From Lewinellaceae bacterium (GTDB taxonomy: Bacteria; Bacteroidota; Bacteroidia; Chitinophagales; Saprospiraceae): a stretch of 64,000 nt of DNA. The stretch covers positions 1 to 64,000 of the forward strand of contig JACJYP010000016.1 in the NCBI GenBank assembly GCA_020636045.1, read 5' to 3'. This document shows positions 7,705 to 16,580 of this stretch, piece after piece. Position numbers and translations under genes: made by a program. The notes beneath the pieces were generated by a model that saw only the letters and a program-made list of their open reading frames with translations, did not search any database and was not told the DNA's origin. The number at the start of each line of letters is the position of its first letter. Position 1 is the first letter of the stretch.

Positions 7705-9492
7705 TTACTGGTTAAACGGGAAAAATACCGGGATCAGCAAACTCGCCAGTATCCAGAACAGGAGGTTCAGCGGCGCGCCGATGCGGAAAAAATCGCGGAA
7801 GGTGTAGTCGCCCGCTGCGTACACCATCGTGTTGGTCTGGTACCCGATGGGCGTCATAAAACTGGCTGAGGCGGCGAAAGTGATGGCCATCAGGAACGGC
7901 TTGGGCGAAAGCCCCATGGTCTGCGCCAGCGAGATCACGATCGGCGCCAGCAGCACCACCGTCGCGTTGTTCGCCATGGTCGAGGTCAGCAGGGTCGTGA
8001 TCAGGTAGACAACGCTCAATACAACGGTCGGGCCGTAAGCGCCGCCGAGGTTCAGGATATCCATTGCCAGCAATTTCGCGGCGCCGGTCTTTTCAAGGGC
8101 GATACCCAGGCTCAGCGAGCCGGCCAGCAACATGATCACCTTCCAGCTGATACTCTTGTAGGCGTCTTCCGGCGATACGATGCGCGTGAGCACAAGCAAC
8201 AGGCAACCCATGATGGCCGCCGTGACAATCGGCATGATGTTGAAAGTGGCCAGCAGGATGACCGAAAGTACCGTGGCCGTGGCAATCGCGGCGTTGCGTT
8301 TGGAAAAGCCGCTGTGGTCGGTGTGGTTGACGATGAACAGATCGGGGAAGTTCTGGTGCAGCGCTTTCGACTTGTCTTTCCGGGCCGCCAGGAGCAGGCA
8401 ATCGCCGGAGGCGAGTCGCCAGTCCTCCATGAGTTTGTTGTGCAGGCCCTTCCTGCTGCGCGCGCCGAGCAGCACGGCGCCGAACCGGTCCTCAAAATCG
8501 ACATCGCTCACCCGGACTCCTGACAGGTCGGAATTGGGCAATACCACCACTTCGTGAAGGATCATCCCGCTTTCCCGGCCCACCGACAGTTCCTTGTCGA
8601 GCAGCGGGCGCACCACCACCTTGTTCCGGTCTTTCAGTTTCCTGATCTTGTCGACGTTGCCTTTTACGCGCAGGGTATCGCCTTCTTCCAGCACGAAATC
8701 GTCGGGCGGGAAAAAAAAGCGGCTGTTGTTGCGTTTTACCTGAAAAACTTCGAGCCCCAGATCGACGGTGAGCGGCGATCTTTTGATCGTTTTACCGATA
8801 GAAGGAGCGCCCTGCTGCAAAATGATATTGGTGATATAGTCGCCGAGGTGGTATTTGTCCTCGTACAATTGCGTGGGTTTGTGCTCGGGCAGGTACCGCG
8901 GTCCCAGCATGATAAGGTAAAGAAAGCCGGCCACGAGGAATACCAGTCCCAACTTCGTCATCTCGAACATGGAAAACGCGCCCAGGCCTTCCGAGGCCGC
9001 GTAGTCGCTAACCAGAATATTGGTGGAAGTGCCGATGAGGGTGCAGACGCCCCCGAACATGGAGGCGAAGGACAAGGGTATCAGCAGTTTTTCAGGGCTG
9101 ATCCGGATGGCCTTTGCGCAACTGATCACCACCGGGATAAAAAGCGCCACCACCGGCGTGTTGTTGATAAATGCCGAGAGGAACGATACCGAAATGAGCA
9201 TGCTCACAAAACCCAGCCAAAAGTTGCGCAGGAACAGTTTTTCGAGAAATGTCGTAACAGGGTTCAGCGCGCCGCTTTTTTCAATGCCTGCGCTGAGGAT
9301 GAACATGGACGCTACCGTGGCCACAGCGGTATTGCTGAACCCGGCGATGCCTTCTTCAGGACTCAGAATGCCTGTGAGGACCAGGCTGCCGATGATAAGC
9401 ATGGCCGTCACGTCGATCGAAACGATCTCCGACGTGAACAGGATGACCGCGCCCAGCAGGATGCAAAGGGTAAGGATGATATCTGCACTCAT
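7705..9492 (-). CDS. SLC13 (DASS) family permease with two TrkA-C domains
   Basis: A 595-residue membrane protein. The N- and C-terminal halves each carry about five to six hydrophobic helices with the DASS signature loops (NNTPVV around residue 120; GTSTNI around 155; related MANNATVV near the C-terminus). Between them lie two RCK/TrkA-C-like soluble domains (about 210-300 and 305-385). This layout matches SAC1/YfbS-type sodium:anion (sulfate or dicarboxylate) carriers. The frame opens 13 codons earlier, but the ATG at 9492 directly precedes the first helix as in relatives. Substrate is uncertain. Confidence 0.85.
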   Translation of the reverse strand: MSADIILTLCILLGAVILFTSEIVSIDVTAMLIIGSLVLTGILSPEEGIAGFSNTAVATVASMFILSAGIEKSGALNPVTTFLEKLFLRNFWLGFVSMLISVSFLSAFINNTPVVALFIPVVISCAKAIRISPEKLLIPLSFASMFGGVCTLIGTSTNILVSDYAASEGLGAFSMFEMTKLGLVFLVAGFLYLIMLGPRYLPEHKPTQLYEDKYHLGDYITNIILQQGAPSIGKTIKRSPLTVDLGLEVFQVKRNNSRFFFPPDDFVLEEGDTLRVKGNVDKIRKLKDRNKVVVRPLLDKELSVGRESGMILHEVVVLPNSDLSGVRVSDVDFEDRFGAVLLGARSRKGLHNKLMEDWRLASGDCLLLAARKDKSKALHQNFPDLFIVNHTDHSGFSKRNAAIATATVLSVILLATFNIMPIVTAAIMGCLLLVLTRIVSPEDAYKSISWKVIMLLAGSLSLGIALEKTGAAKLLAMDILNLGGAYGPTVVLSVVYLITTLLTSTMANNATVVLLAPIVISLAQTMGLSPKPFLMAITFAASASFMTPIGYQTNTMVYAAGDYTFRDFFRIGAPLNLLFWILASLLIPVFFPFNQ

Positions 9493-9645
9493 TCGGCAGG
9501 TAAAATAGGCCTTATTTGGGGAATGGGGCATCCTGCTTCAAAAAATCGCGCCGTGCCGACAATAGCTGCGGTTTTCCGGCACGGATTTACAGGTTTTAGC
9601 GAAGACCCGGCAGAGATTATTTTAAAACGATTGCGATGCGCGCGT

Positions 9646-11301
9646 TCACATTTTGATCAGTTTGCTGGAGAACCTTTCACCCCCGGAATAAATAGTGAGA
9701 AAATAAATGCCGGGCGCCAGGCCGGAAAGATCGACCGAAAACGACCGGGATATTTTACCGGATTCAACATTTTGGTCGGATACTATTTCGCCGGTCATTG
9801 AACGCAGCGATACGGAAATACTACCGGCTATATGCTCAGGCAAGGCGATCCATAATTTGTCTGTTGCAGGGTTCGGGTAAATACCGAACGACTGACCGGG
9901 GAGTGCATTTGTTGCCGTAACCTCGCAATCCGGAGCGGGCACAAAGTTCGGCAGGTTGCCGCAAGCGCCAGCGCCGGCACTTTCTGCGATGATCTCGTCC
10001 GCGCCTTCACGTGTGCCGGCGTCGAACGTTCTCCGGCTGGCGCCGGGCGTGAGCGCCGGATACATGACGGCCAGGCTGTCGAGCGTGTGCCCGAGTCCAT
10101 GTACGTGCCCCAACTCATGCAGTGCCAAGCTTTCCAGGTCGAACTGGTCACCCGGAACGGCGCCCGGACCGTAAAACCACGAAACGTTGTTGTCCAGTAT
10201 CAGATCCATTTCCAGCAAACGCATGCTGCCGTCATTGCAGGTCTCGAACCACTGCGTGGTCTGGGCAAGCATGCCCGGAGGCAGGGGGCAGGCGTCGTCA
10301 AAAGCGACGAGATTGATGCCGTCGTTTGCGGGGCACTGGCTCGCGACCGGTGTGTCGGCCATCGCAATATTGGAATGTACGGTACATTTCCAGTTCTGAA
10401 TGGCCCGCTCCAGTGCGGCCCTGGCTTCCGGTATGTTGAACAGGCCGGTATGCAGGCTGAGTTGATAGCCGCCCTGGCCGTCGGGGCCGGCGAGTGTGGT
10501 CGCTGAAAATCCCTGCACAAAACGGTTGTATTTGACGGCGATCTGCTGAGTGGAAGTGGCGCCCAGTCCCATCGGATTGATCACCCGGACGGCGCCGCTG
10601 CCGGCGCCGGCGGTATTGAGCAGGATGTCCCTGCCCGGCGCCCGCAGCCTGATCTCGGAATCCGACCATGACAGGATATGGTTGAACAACACCGACTGAT
10701 ATGCGATGGCGCCTACGACGATATCCGGATTGCGCAACTGCAAAAGTGCAAAACCGGTAGGGCCGCTACCGAAGCCGGTACCCTTTATGACAATGACATC
10801 GCCAGATCCCGCTGCCAGCGTATCGGGCGCGACGGAAGTGATGACCGGAATGGCATCCGGTCCGGCGGGCGGGGAGGCCGGAATGTTTTTAAAACTCAAA
10901 GCGCCGAAGGTCGGGCGGAGTACCGGCAAACCGGAGTCGAAATCTTTCCATTGTGTGGTAGCGCGATTGGCAAAAAACATACCGGTATCGCCCGTGTTGA
11001 CTTGCAGCGAAGGCGTTACTTGTTCCGTCAGATTTCCCCAGCGGCCGCCGCGTTCGGCAATTTGAACGAGTTGCGGGAGCGTATTTTTGAGGATGCCGTC
11101 CACTGCGGTCAGGTAAAGCGTATAAATATGCCCGTCTTCCTGGTTGAATATGTATTCCCTGTCGAGTATAGTGCCGGTAAACACAAATTCTGCCAATGCT
11201 TCTTTTTCGGAGTCAGACATTGGCATTTGCATGCACTGTGCCGTAAGGCCGGCAGTCGCGCAAAGGCAGGCGAGGGCGAGAATGGTATTGCGGATTTGCA
11301 T
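9646..11301 (-). CDS. Secreted matrixin-like metalloprotease with IPT/TIG and T9SS sorting domains
   Basis: This 551-residue protein has a signal peptide (residues 1-21), an N-terminal beta-rich region, an IPT/TIG immunoglobulin-like domain (about 151-258), and a zinc protease domain with HELGHVHGLGH (ligands His395, His399, His405; general base Glu396) and a Met-turn at AVMYP (Met413). The end is a T9SS type A sorting domain from about residue 473 (YPNPATDK..., with APGIYFLTI near the end). It should be exported through the outer membrane by T9SS and cleaved or anchored there. The active site looks intact. It appears monocistronic. Confidence 0.88.
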   Translation of the reverse strand: MQIRNTILALACLCATAGLTAQCMQMPMSDSEKEALAEFVFTGTILDREYIFNQEDGHIYTLYLTAVDGILKNTLPQLVQIAERGGRWGNLTEQVTPSLQVNTGDTGMFFANRATTQWKDFDSGLPVLRPTFGALSFKNIPASPPAGPDAIPVITSVAPDTLAAGSGDVIVIKGTGFGSGPTGFALLQLRNPDIVVGAIAYQSVLFNHILSWSDSEIRLRAPGRDILLNTAGAGSGAVRVINPMGLGATSTQQIAVKYNRFVQGFSATTLAGPDGQGGYQLSLHTGLFNIPEARAALERAIQNWKCTVHSNIAMADTPVASQCPANDGINLVAFDDACPLPPGMLAQTTQWFETCNDGSMRLLEMDLILDNNVSWFYGPGAVPGDQFDLESLALHELGHVHGLGHTLDSLAVMYPALTPGASRRTFDAGTREGADEIIAESAGAGACGNLPNFVPAPDCEVTATNALPGQSFGIYPNPATDKLWIALPEHIAGSISVSLRSMTGEIVSDQNVESGKISRSFSVDLSGLAPGIYFLTIYSGGERFSSKLIKM

Positions 11302-11409
11302 GTTTTATGATTGAGACCGTTTTGCGATAGTAAAAGGCGCCCGGTGGAAACGCTCCCGGGAAGGAAGGTAACCACCGGACGCAGTGTATGTGAGCGTCCT
11401 GTCCTGTGA

Positions 11410-11733
11410 TCAGTCCGGGCATTGGCCACTCGCGAACTCACCGATAAAGTTGCAGTCGATATCGAACAGCAGGCAGGGGCAGTTGCCGTCGAGTTCCACC
11501 GCATGTACGTCTACAGCAGGAGTGGCTGCGGTAGCGACGGCTTTGATGGTGACCTGTTCGATCGTGCATCCGGGGTAATGCGCGGCGACGTAATCGTCGA
11601 TCGCCGGACAATACTGGCTAACGGTGCCGTTCGATGAGCCGGAGGTGGTGGGCTTCAGGCTTTCTTCCTGCTTGCAGGACTGGAACAGGGCGAGGGTACA
11701 TGCGGCTAGGCATGCCAGAAACAAGTTTTTCAT
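11410..11733 (-). CDS. PepSY-like lipoprotein, small
   Basis: A 107-residue protein with a lipoprotein signal ending at LFQSC (Cys about residue 20). The mature part has a CTIEQVTIKA... then VHAVELDGN...LLFDIDCNFIGEF pattern, which resembles PepSY-like / BLIP-fold domains found in small Bacteroidota lipoproteins. It differs in having several cysteines (CPCLLFDIDC) that could form disulfides in the periplasm. A longer frame upstream was rejected because the ATG at 11733 sits at the signal peptide. It probably belongs to the envelope; role unknown. Confidence 0.65.
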   Translation of the reverse strand: MKNLFLACLAACTLALFQSCKQEESLKPTTSGSSNGTVSQYCPAIDDYVAAHYPGCTIEQVTIKAVATAATPAVDVHAVELDGNCPCLLFDIDCNFIGEFASGQCPD

Positions 11734-11844
11734 GTGTTTACTTTTTACAGTGACAAAATGTTGATACTGTTGGATTTGCAAATCATCAGCAGGCCTTCCG
11801 ATCGCGCGTCGAAAGGTTTTTTTACAGGTATCGGGAATATCTTT

Positions 11845-13221
11845 TCAGAAATGTTTTTCGAACCCGAGCCGCAATCCCCAGCGTTTCGGGAAAAATTCCA
11901 CCGGCTTTTGCCGGTTGGCCGGCGTGATGGCGCCGCTGAATTGCGGCCCAATGAACAGGGAATGCCAGGCGTCGAGCCGATAGTAAGCGTTTATGGAGCC
12001 CTGATATCCCAGGAAGCTCATGCCGGAGCGTTCGGCAAATACCTGCCGCACATTTTTCAGCCCGGACAATTGGCCGTCGGCGCTCAGGTGGCTGTTTGTC
12101 TGGATAAAATTCACGTTGAGCCCGGCGGCGAGGGATATGCCCAGGCGGCCCTTTTGCAACGCATAGGCAACCGATAGCGGCACGCTGATGATGCCGATGC
12201 GCTGACTGAAATTTCCGCTGAACTGCAGCAGGTCTCCGTCTTCCAGGCCTGTCGGGTCTTCGACTTCGAAGCGAAAACGGTTGGTATTGAAAGAACTGAA
12301 CAGGAATGCTTCGGCGGGTTGCTGGCTGTCGTAGACAGACTGGAAATCGTATCCCTCGATCTTCATCCGGAATTCCTGGCGGCTGATGCCCGACTCGATC
12401 CGCCAGTTTTTACCCAGGTCGAAGGCCAGTGTGACCCCGGCAGACCAGTTGCGACTGCTGTGTTCCAACCCTTCGAAAAAGGCGACGTTGTGCGTGCCGG
12501 ACGTAAATTCCGGATTCTCTTTCAGGATCCTGCTATATTGATCGATGCCGAACCAGGGGGCGATCGACCAGCGGTGCAGGAAGGGCTTGTTCTTTTTGTA
12601 AAAAATTACGGGCACCGCCGTAGGTGCGATCAGTTTTCTGGTTAAGATGCGTTTGTGCAGCGGCAAAAAGGCAGGAAGCGCGTCCAACCGGGTGATGTCT
12701 TTCTCGGCCTGTGCGTCGGCCGGTCTTTCCGTTGAAAAAGACTTTTGCGGTGCTTTTGGCATACCGGCAGATGCCGTTTCCGGAGTTGTTTCAGATCTAT
12801 CGCCTGAATGCCCTGCGACAAGCGTGTTGGCGACGTTGAGTTTGTTTTTACGGAGTGCCGGCGCGTCGTCGCTGATTTTCCGATCTGCTGCCGGAACGGC
12901 ATCGGACACGGGGGCGCCGGAATTTATTTGGTCGACAGCACTGGCGCGTTCACTGCGCATTTTTTCAGCGGTATGCCTGGATGCAACAGGCGCTGCTGCG
13001 GACTTAGACTCCGAAAGGCGGCCGATGCCTGCGACGGCGAGGCACAATATGCACAGGATCACTAGGGTCGTTGTGACCTGCCGCACCTTGCGGCGATCCT
13101 TCTTCCGCTGTAGCAGCCGCTGTTCCAGGCCATTCCAGACTTCGCTCGAAGGTGAAGAAGAGAATCCCTCGAAATGCTGCCGGTATGCGGTGTCTATTTT
13201 ATGTTGATCAGACCTTTTCAT
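11845..13221 (-). CDS. Sigma-linked membrane protein with outer-membrane barrel-like C-terminus
   Basis: A 458-residue protein. Residues 1-48 are charged and helix-forming, with a VWNGLEQRL motif seen in putative anti-sigma-like Bacteroidota proteins. One transmembrane helix spans about 50-67. Residues 70-180 are low in structure and rich in Ala, Ser and Lys. Residues 190-458 have alternating aromatic/hydrophobic strands like OMP_b-brl (PorT-type) domains, ending in a Phe (EKHF). It lies directly downstream of an ECF sigma gene and, without the inserted element at 13235-13396, would follow it by 9 bp. A regulatory partnership is inferred; the barrel call is by pattern only. Confidence 0.65.
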   Translation of the reverse strand: MKRSDQHKIDTAYRQHFEGFSSSPSSEVWNGLEQRLLQRKKDRRKVRQVTTTLVILCILCLAVAGIGRLSESKSAAAPVASRHTAEKMRSERASAVDQINSGAPVSDAVPAADRKISDDAPALRKNKLNVANTLVAGHSGDRSETTPETASAGMPKAPQKSFSTERPADAQAEKDITRLDALPAFLPLHKRILTRKLIAPTAVPVIFYKKNKPFLHRWSIAPWFGIDQYSRILKENPEFTSGTHNVAFFEGLEHSSRNWSAGVTLAFDLGKNWRIESGISRQEFRMKIEGYDFQSVYDSQQPAEAFLFSSFNTNRFRFEVEDPTGLEDGDLLQFSGNFSQRIGIISVPLSVAYALQKGRLGISLAAGLNVNFIQTNSHLSADGQLSGLKNVRQVFAERSGMSFLGYQGSINAYYRLDAWHSLFIGPQFSGAITPANRQKPVEFFPKRWGLRLGFEKHF

Positions 13222-13234
13222 GTCTTTTCTTTAA

Positions 13235-13396
13235 GAGGCTGTTTGAATTAAACATGCTGGTTTTGTTATGCACCTTTTTGCGCTGCTTATCGTTGCCAAA
13301 ATCCTCATTTAACTTAGGCTAAACTCCGGTTTTGCCGCCTCAATCAGATCAGAAATGCTCAATAACAAATTCCGGAAGTCTGACCCAAACAGCCTC
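13235..13396. mobile_element. 162-bp MITE-like element with 11-bp TIRs and a TAA target duplication
   Basis: The element starts GAGGCTGTTTG and ends CAAACAGCCTC, a perfect 11-bp terminal inverted repeat, and is flanked on both sides by TAA (13232-13234 and 13397-13399). It contains no gene. It sits exactly at the sigma-factor stop codon. Removing it with one TAA joins the two genes as stop TAA, nine bases, then ATG. The ends resemble those of Bacteroidota insertion sequences, so it may have been moved by a transposase encoded elsewhere; that link is inference. Confidence 0.8.
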
Positions 13397-13950
13397 TAAG
13401 TCAGGATGTCCATTTTGGCAAACTGCTCTTTGAGCAGGCTGCGGGCTTTCGAGAGTTGTGATTTTGAGGTGCCTGTGGTAATGTTCAGTTGCGATGCGAT
13501 CTCCTGATGGCTGAAACCTTCCAGCACGTACAGGTTGAAAACGACCTGGCAACCTTCCGGCAACTGTTGCAATGCATTCAGCAGATCGTCCATCAGGAAC
13601 ACCGGGAAGGCATCTTCGTAGCCGTTTTCCGGCTCGGGTAGTTCTTCCGGCGTCGTGTTGCTGTCGAACAGCATTTTCCGGCGTCTGACGTGTTGCAATG
13701 CGACATTTACGATAACCTTCCGCACCCAGCCTTCCAGCGAGCCGTCGCCCTTGTACTGGCCGATGTCACAAAACACGCGGTAAAAACCGTCCTGGAGCAT
13801 GTCCTCCGCTTCCGTGCGGGTTTTGGCGAAACGCAGGCAAACGCCCATCATTTTTGGTGCGAAATGCTGGTAAAGCGCTTTTTGCACCAGCAGATCGTCC
13901 TCCAGGCAGGCCCGTACCCATTGCTTTTCGTCTTTGAGATAGGTCATCAT
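13396..13950 (-). CDS. ECF RNA polymerase sigma factor
   Basis: This 184-residue protein has sigma region 2 (about residues 20-90: ALYQHFAPKMMGVCLRFA..., TRTEAEDMLQDGF, then GSLEGWVRKVIVN) and region 4 with a helix-turn-helix (about 125-175: LPEGCQVVFNLYVLEGFSHQEIA, then TTGTSKSQLSKAR). It binds core RNA polymerase and directs it to envelope-type promoters. An adjacent in-frame ATG at 13947 is an equal start candidate. The stop codon TAG is formed from the target duplication plus the first base of the inserted element; the original stop would have been TAA, so the protein itself is unchanged. Confidence 0.9.
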   Translation of the reverse strand: MMTYLKDEKQWVRACLEDDLLVQKALYQHFAPKMMGVCLRFAKTRTEAEDMLQDGFYRVFCDIGQYKGDGSLEGWVRKVIVNVALQHVRRRKMLFDSNTTPEELPEPENGYEDAFPVFLMDDLLNALQQLPEGCQVVFNLYVLEGFSHQEIASQLNITTGTSKSQLSKARSLLKEQFAKMDILT

Positions 13951-14085
13951 CGTCGGTTCTCCCTTAAAGGTGCAGATTCTGGAGGGAGGGTTGGGGGAGG
14001 GAGTGATTTTCTTTAAAGCACCGGCAATAAAAATGACCCGACGGCAGCCATTTTATACATCAGTCGCAGCTCTGCAGGCACGTTC

Positions 14086-15318
14086 TTACTTGCGAAAGAT
14101 CAGGAGCTGCATCATTTCGATGGCAGCCGTCCGGCCTTTTACCTTGATAAAATCGCGGTCGGTGTCGTCGCCGATCTCGAAGGTGATGCCCTCGGCGCCG
14201 AACTGGAGCAAAAACCAGCTCTTGGAAATGGGCTGCTCGATCTCGAACGGCTCCACGCGCGGCCGGTAGTCTGGTATGCTCTCGGCAATGCCCTGCAGCC
14301 AGTAATCCTTGAAACCGGGGATCTGCTGGTTCGTTTCGGCGCAGGTATAATACACATCGTACTTGGTCGAGTGAAAATCGAGCCCGAGAATGACCTGATT
14401 TTTGCGCTCCCGCGCCGTCTGGACCACATAATCGGCTACCTGTCGTGTTTCCGGCTGATAATAATAGGCCCAGTCACGGTTGAGGTCCACGCCGCCGGCA
14501 TTGTGGCGCCAGTGGCCCAGGTCGACGCCGTCGGGGTTCATCAAAGGAAATACCAGTATCCGGTATTTCTGGCGAAAGGCATTGGCCAGCGGGCTGTCGG
14601 CCAGCAGTGCATCCATAAAAGCCTGCAATGCCATAAAACCGGTCACTTCGGGCGGGTGCTGGCGGCTGAGCAGGATGATCATGTCCTGGCCTTCCACCGA
14701 ATCCCTGCCGATGTCGAGGAAGGGAATGTCGCGGCCCAAGCTGCTTTTTCCCGCGATGCCATATCGCACATTGGGCTGCAGGATCAATTGCCAGCACCAG
14801 TTGCGTACGTCGGTGGAACTGACGACCTCCTGTGCTGCGACCCACAGCGTATCGGGACCGAGCGACAGGCTTAATTGCACCCGCTCGCCTTTCAACGTGC
14901 GAACCCGCGAAGGATCGAGCGCTTCCCATTGTTTGCCGTCCCTGCTGACTTTAGGGGAGTAGCGGTGTTCTGCCTCTGTGTAGTAGATTTCCAGATTGAT
15001 GTCCCTGGGCACCGCCGACCATATTTTGAAAGCGTACCAGGGGCTGGCGTTGACCGGTTTGTTTTCCGGGGAGATCGTTGCGACAAACGTGCTGTCGTTT
15101 TTCTTCGAAAAATCGTTTAGCCGCGCGCCGTCAAATTGGTTGGATGCCTGTACGGTACCGAAGGTCCAGGTTTTCTTTTCCTGTACTTTAATGGACCTCG
15201 ACCGTGTATCGACCGGTTGGGGAAAATCGTACGATTGCGCCTGCTGCGCCATGCCGGGAAGGCATTGAAACAGGTGTGCCAGCAGGAAAAAGGCGACGGC
15301 AATAGATTGAATTTTCAT
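14086..15318 (-). CDS. Secreted M14 family zinc carboxypeptidase
   Basis: A 410-residue protein with a signal peptide (residues 1-24), an N-terminal beta-sandwich region to about 180 typical of cytosolic-carboxypeptidase-like M14 members, and the peptidase domain. Zinc ligands are His221 and Glu224 in HPPE and His316 in DFHST; the substrate-binding NR pair is in GVDLNRDW (about 280-281); the catalytic Glu is in TFEIGD (about 381). All key residues are present. It likely trims peptides or peptidoglycan stem peptides in the periplasm or outside. It is followed by the divergent sigma operon and may be transcribed with the upstream small lipoprotein. Confidence 0.85.
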   Translation of the reverse strand: MKIQSIAVAFFLLAHLFQCLPGMAQQAQSYDFPQPVDTRSRSIKVQEKKTWTFGTVQASNQFDGARLNDFSKKNDSTFVATISPENKPVNASPWYAFKIWSAVPRDINLEIYYTEAEHRYSPKVSRDGKQWEALDPSRVRTLKGERVQLSLSLGPDTLWVAAQEVVSSTDVRNWCWQLILQPNVRYGIAGKSSLGRDIPFLDIGRDSVEGQDMIILLSRQHPPEVTGFMALQAFMDALLADSPLANAFRQKYRILVFPLMNPDGVDLGHWRHNAGGVDLNRDWAYYYQPETRQVADYVVQTARERKNQVILGLDFHSTKYDVYYTCAETNQQIPGFKDYWLQGIAESIPDYRPRVEPFEIEQPISKSWFLLQFGAEGITFEIGDDTDRDFIKVKGRTAAIEMMQLLIFRK

Positions 15319-15384
15319 GGGCGGGGCGTTTTCAAAATGGTGTGAAGCGGCTCATCCGACGGTTTCTCAGGCTGCCATCTCTTA

Positions 15385-15777
15385 TTATTGCCGGGTACCG
15401 GTAAAGGTGAAGGTTTTGGGAGTCCCGGAAGTGAGTTCCATCTCGATCGTCAGGATCCGGGCGCTGTCGGAAAGCACCCCCGAGCCGCTCACTTCTTCAC
15501 CGAAATAATCCTGCGGCGGGAAGAATATTTCCGTGTCCGTCAATACGGTAGCGTTGAGGGTGGTGCCGGCGACGTCGAGGTTCAGTTTTACGTTGAGTTT
15601 GTTGTTCGAATTGTCTACGACAGTGGCGCTGACATCGTCGAGTGTGATGGAAGAAACGGCCGTTTTTTCCTTGTAACTGCCCTTGAAGGTTCCGATAAAA
15701 GGGGAGTCGGTTTTGTCTTTCGTACAGGAAATACCGAGCAGAATGGTTGACAGCAAAAGCAGGATCAGATGTTTCAT
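15385..15777 (-). CDS. Small hypothetical lipoprotein
   Basis: This 130-residue protein has a clean lipoprotein signal (MKHLILLLLSTILLGISC; lipid-modified Cys at residue 18). The remainder is predicted beta-rich, with repeated alternating hydrophobic strands and a C-terminal TFTFTGTRQ, compatible with a lipocalin-like or small beta-sandwich fold. I do not recognise a family. It is 66 bp upstream of the M14 carboxypeptidase on the same strand. A TATTTTTG -7 element on the minus strand (15862-15869) may serve both. Confidence 0.6.
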   Translation of the reverse strand: MKHLILLLLSTILLGISCTKDKTDSPFIGTFKGSYKEKTAVSSITLDDVSATVVDNSNNKLNVKLNLDVAGTTLNATVLTDTEIFFPPQDYFGEEVSGSGVLSDSARILTIEMELTSGTPKTFTFTGTRQ

Positions 15778-15962
15778 GACAGCGATGTTATAGTGGTACG
15801 GTTGTAGGGCCTGTTAGCAATAAATGCCTGCAAAAAATTGATATTCAGTATTTTGAAGTTGCAAAAATAACCTGATTTTTAGTCTTTTACCCGGAGGGCA
15901 GGGACAAAGTAACACAAGAACCGCGAAAACCGGCTTGCATTATACAACGCGAGCCGCCGCCT

Positions 15963-16559
15963 TCACTTCCGTCGCTGCTCATACGCCCGCCAGTCTTCCT
16001 CCGTATCGATATCCGGCAGGTCAGGGAGCAGTGCGCAGGTTTTGCCGGCGGCCGCTATTTTTTGCAGGGAGGCGTTGCGCACGGCGTCCGTGCTCCAGGC
16101 AATACCGCGGAATACCGAATCATCAGTATGTTTCATGCCGAGGAGGTAGTAGCCGCCGTCGGGCGTGGGCCCCAGCACAAAATCATTGCGGTCGAGCGCA
16201 TCGAACGCTGCTTCCAGCATTTCAGCATCGAGTTCCGGGCAGTCGCTGCCGATAATGACAACCTTAGATGCGCCCGCCGCGAAGGCTTCGGAAAACGCCG
16301 CTTCCATCCGTTCGCCGAGATCGCGGCCGGTTTGTACCTTCTTGAGGAATTCCCCGGCAGGCCATTCGTCTCCGTCTTCAATATGTTCGCTGTACCACAA
16401 CCACTTTTCAGCCCCGCAACGCAGGGCGGCCGAACGCGTTTTTTCAAGCAACAGCCGGTAAATGCGCAGGGCTGCCGCGTCGCCCATGGTGCGGGCGAGC
16501 CGGGTCTTGACGTGGCCCGGCCGCGGATTTTTGATAAAGATCAGGAGGATGTTTTGCAA
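15963..16559 (-). CDS. DUF2064 / TIGR04282 family glycosyltransferase
   Basis: This 198-residue protein has the N-terminal KNPRPGHVKTRLA nucleotide-binding motif, the central VIIGSDCPEL motif (DxD-like metal site), and LGPTPDGGYYLLG near residue 135, all typical of the GT-A-fold family often named arsenosugar biosynthesis glycosyltransferase. No ArsS-type radical SAM gene adjoins it here, so the arsenosugar role is not supported by context. It lies 21 bp downstream of the VIT1-fusion gene and probably shares a transcript. Cytoplasmic. Confidence 0.85.
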   Translation of the reverse strand: MQNILLIFIKNPRPGHVKTRLARTMGDAAALRIYRLLLEKTRSAALRCGAEKWLWYSEHIEDGDEWPAGEFLKKVQTGRDLGERMEAAFSEAFAAGASKVVIIGSDCPELDAEMLEAAFDALDRNDFVLGPTPDGGYYLLGMKHTDDSVFRGIAWSTDAVRNASLQKIAAAGKTCALLPDLPDIDTEEDWRAYEQRRK

Positions 16560-16580
16560 AACAAGAACGTTGAAGCCGGG

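Noticed and set aside
15963..16559. Arsenosugar biosynthesis assignment for the DUF2064 gene
   Set aside because: The family name carries it, but no ArsS or arsenic gene is nearby, so only the fold-level name is kept.
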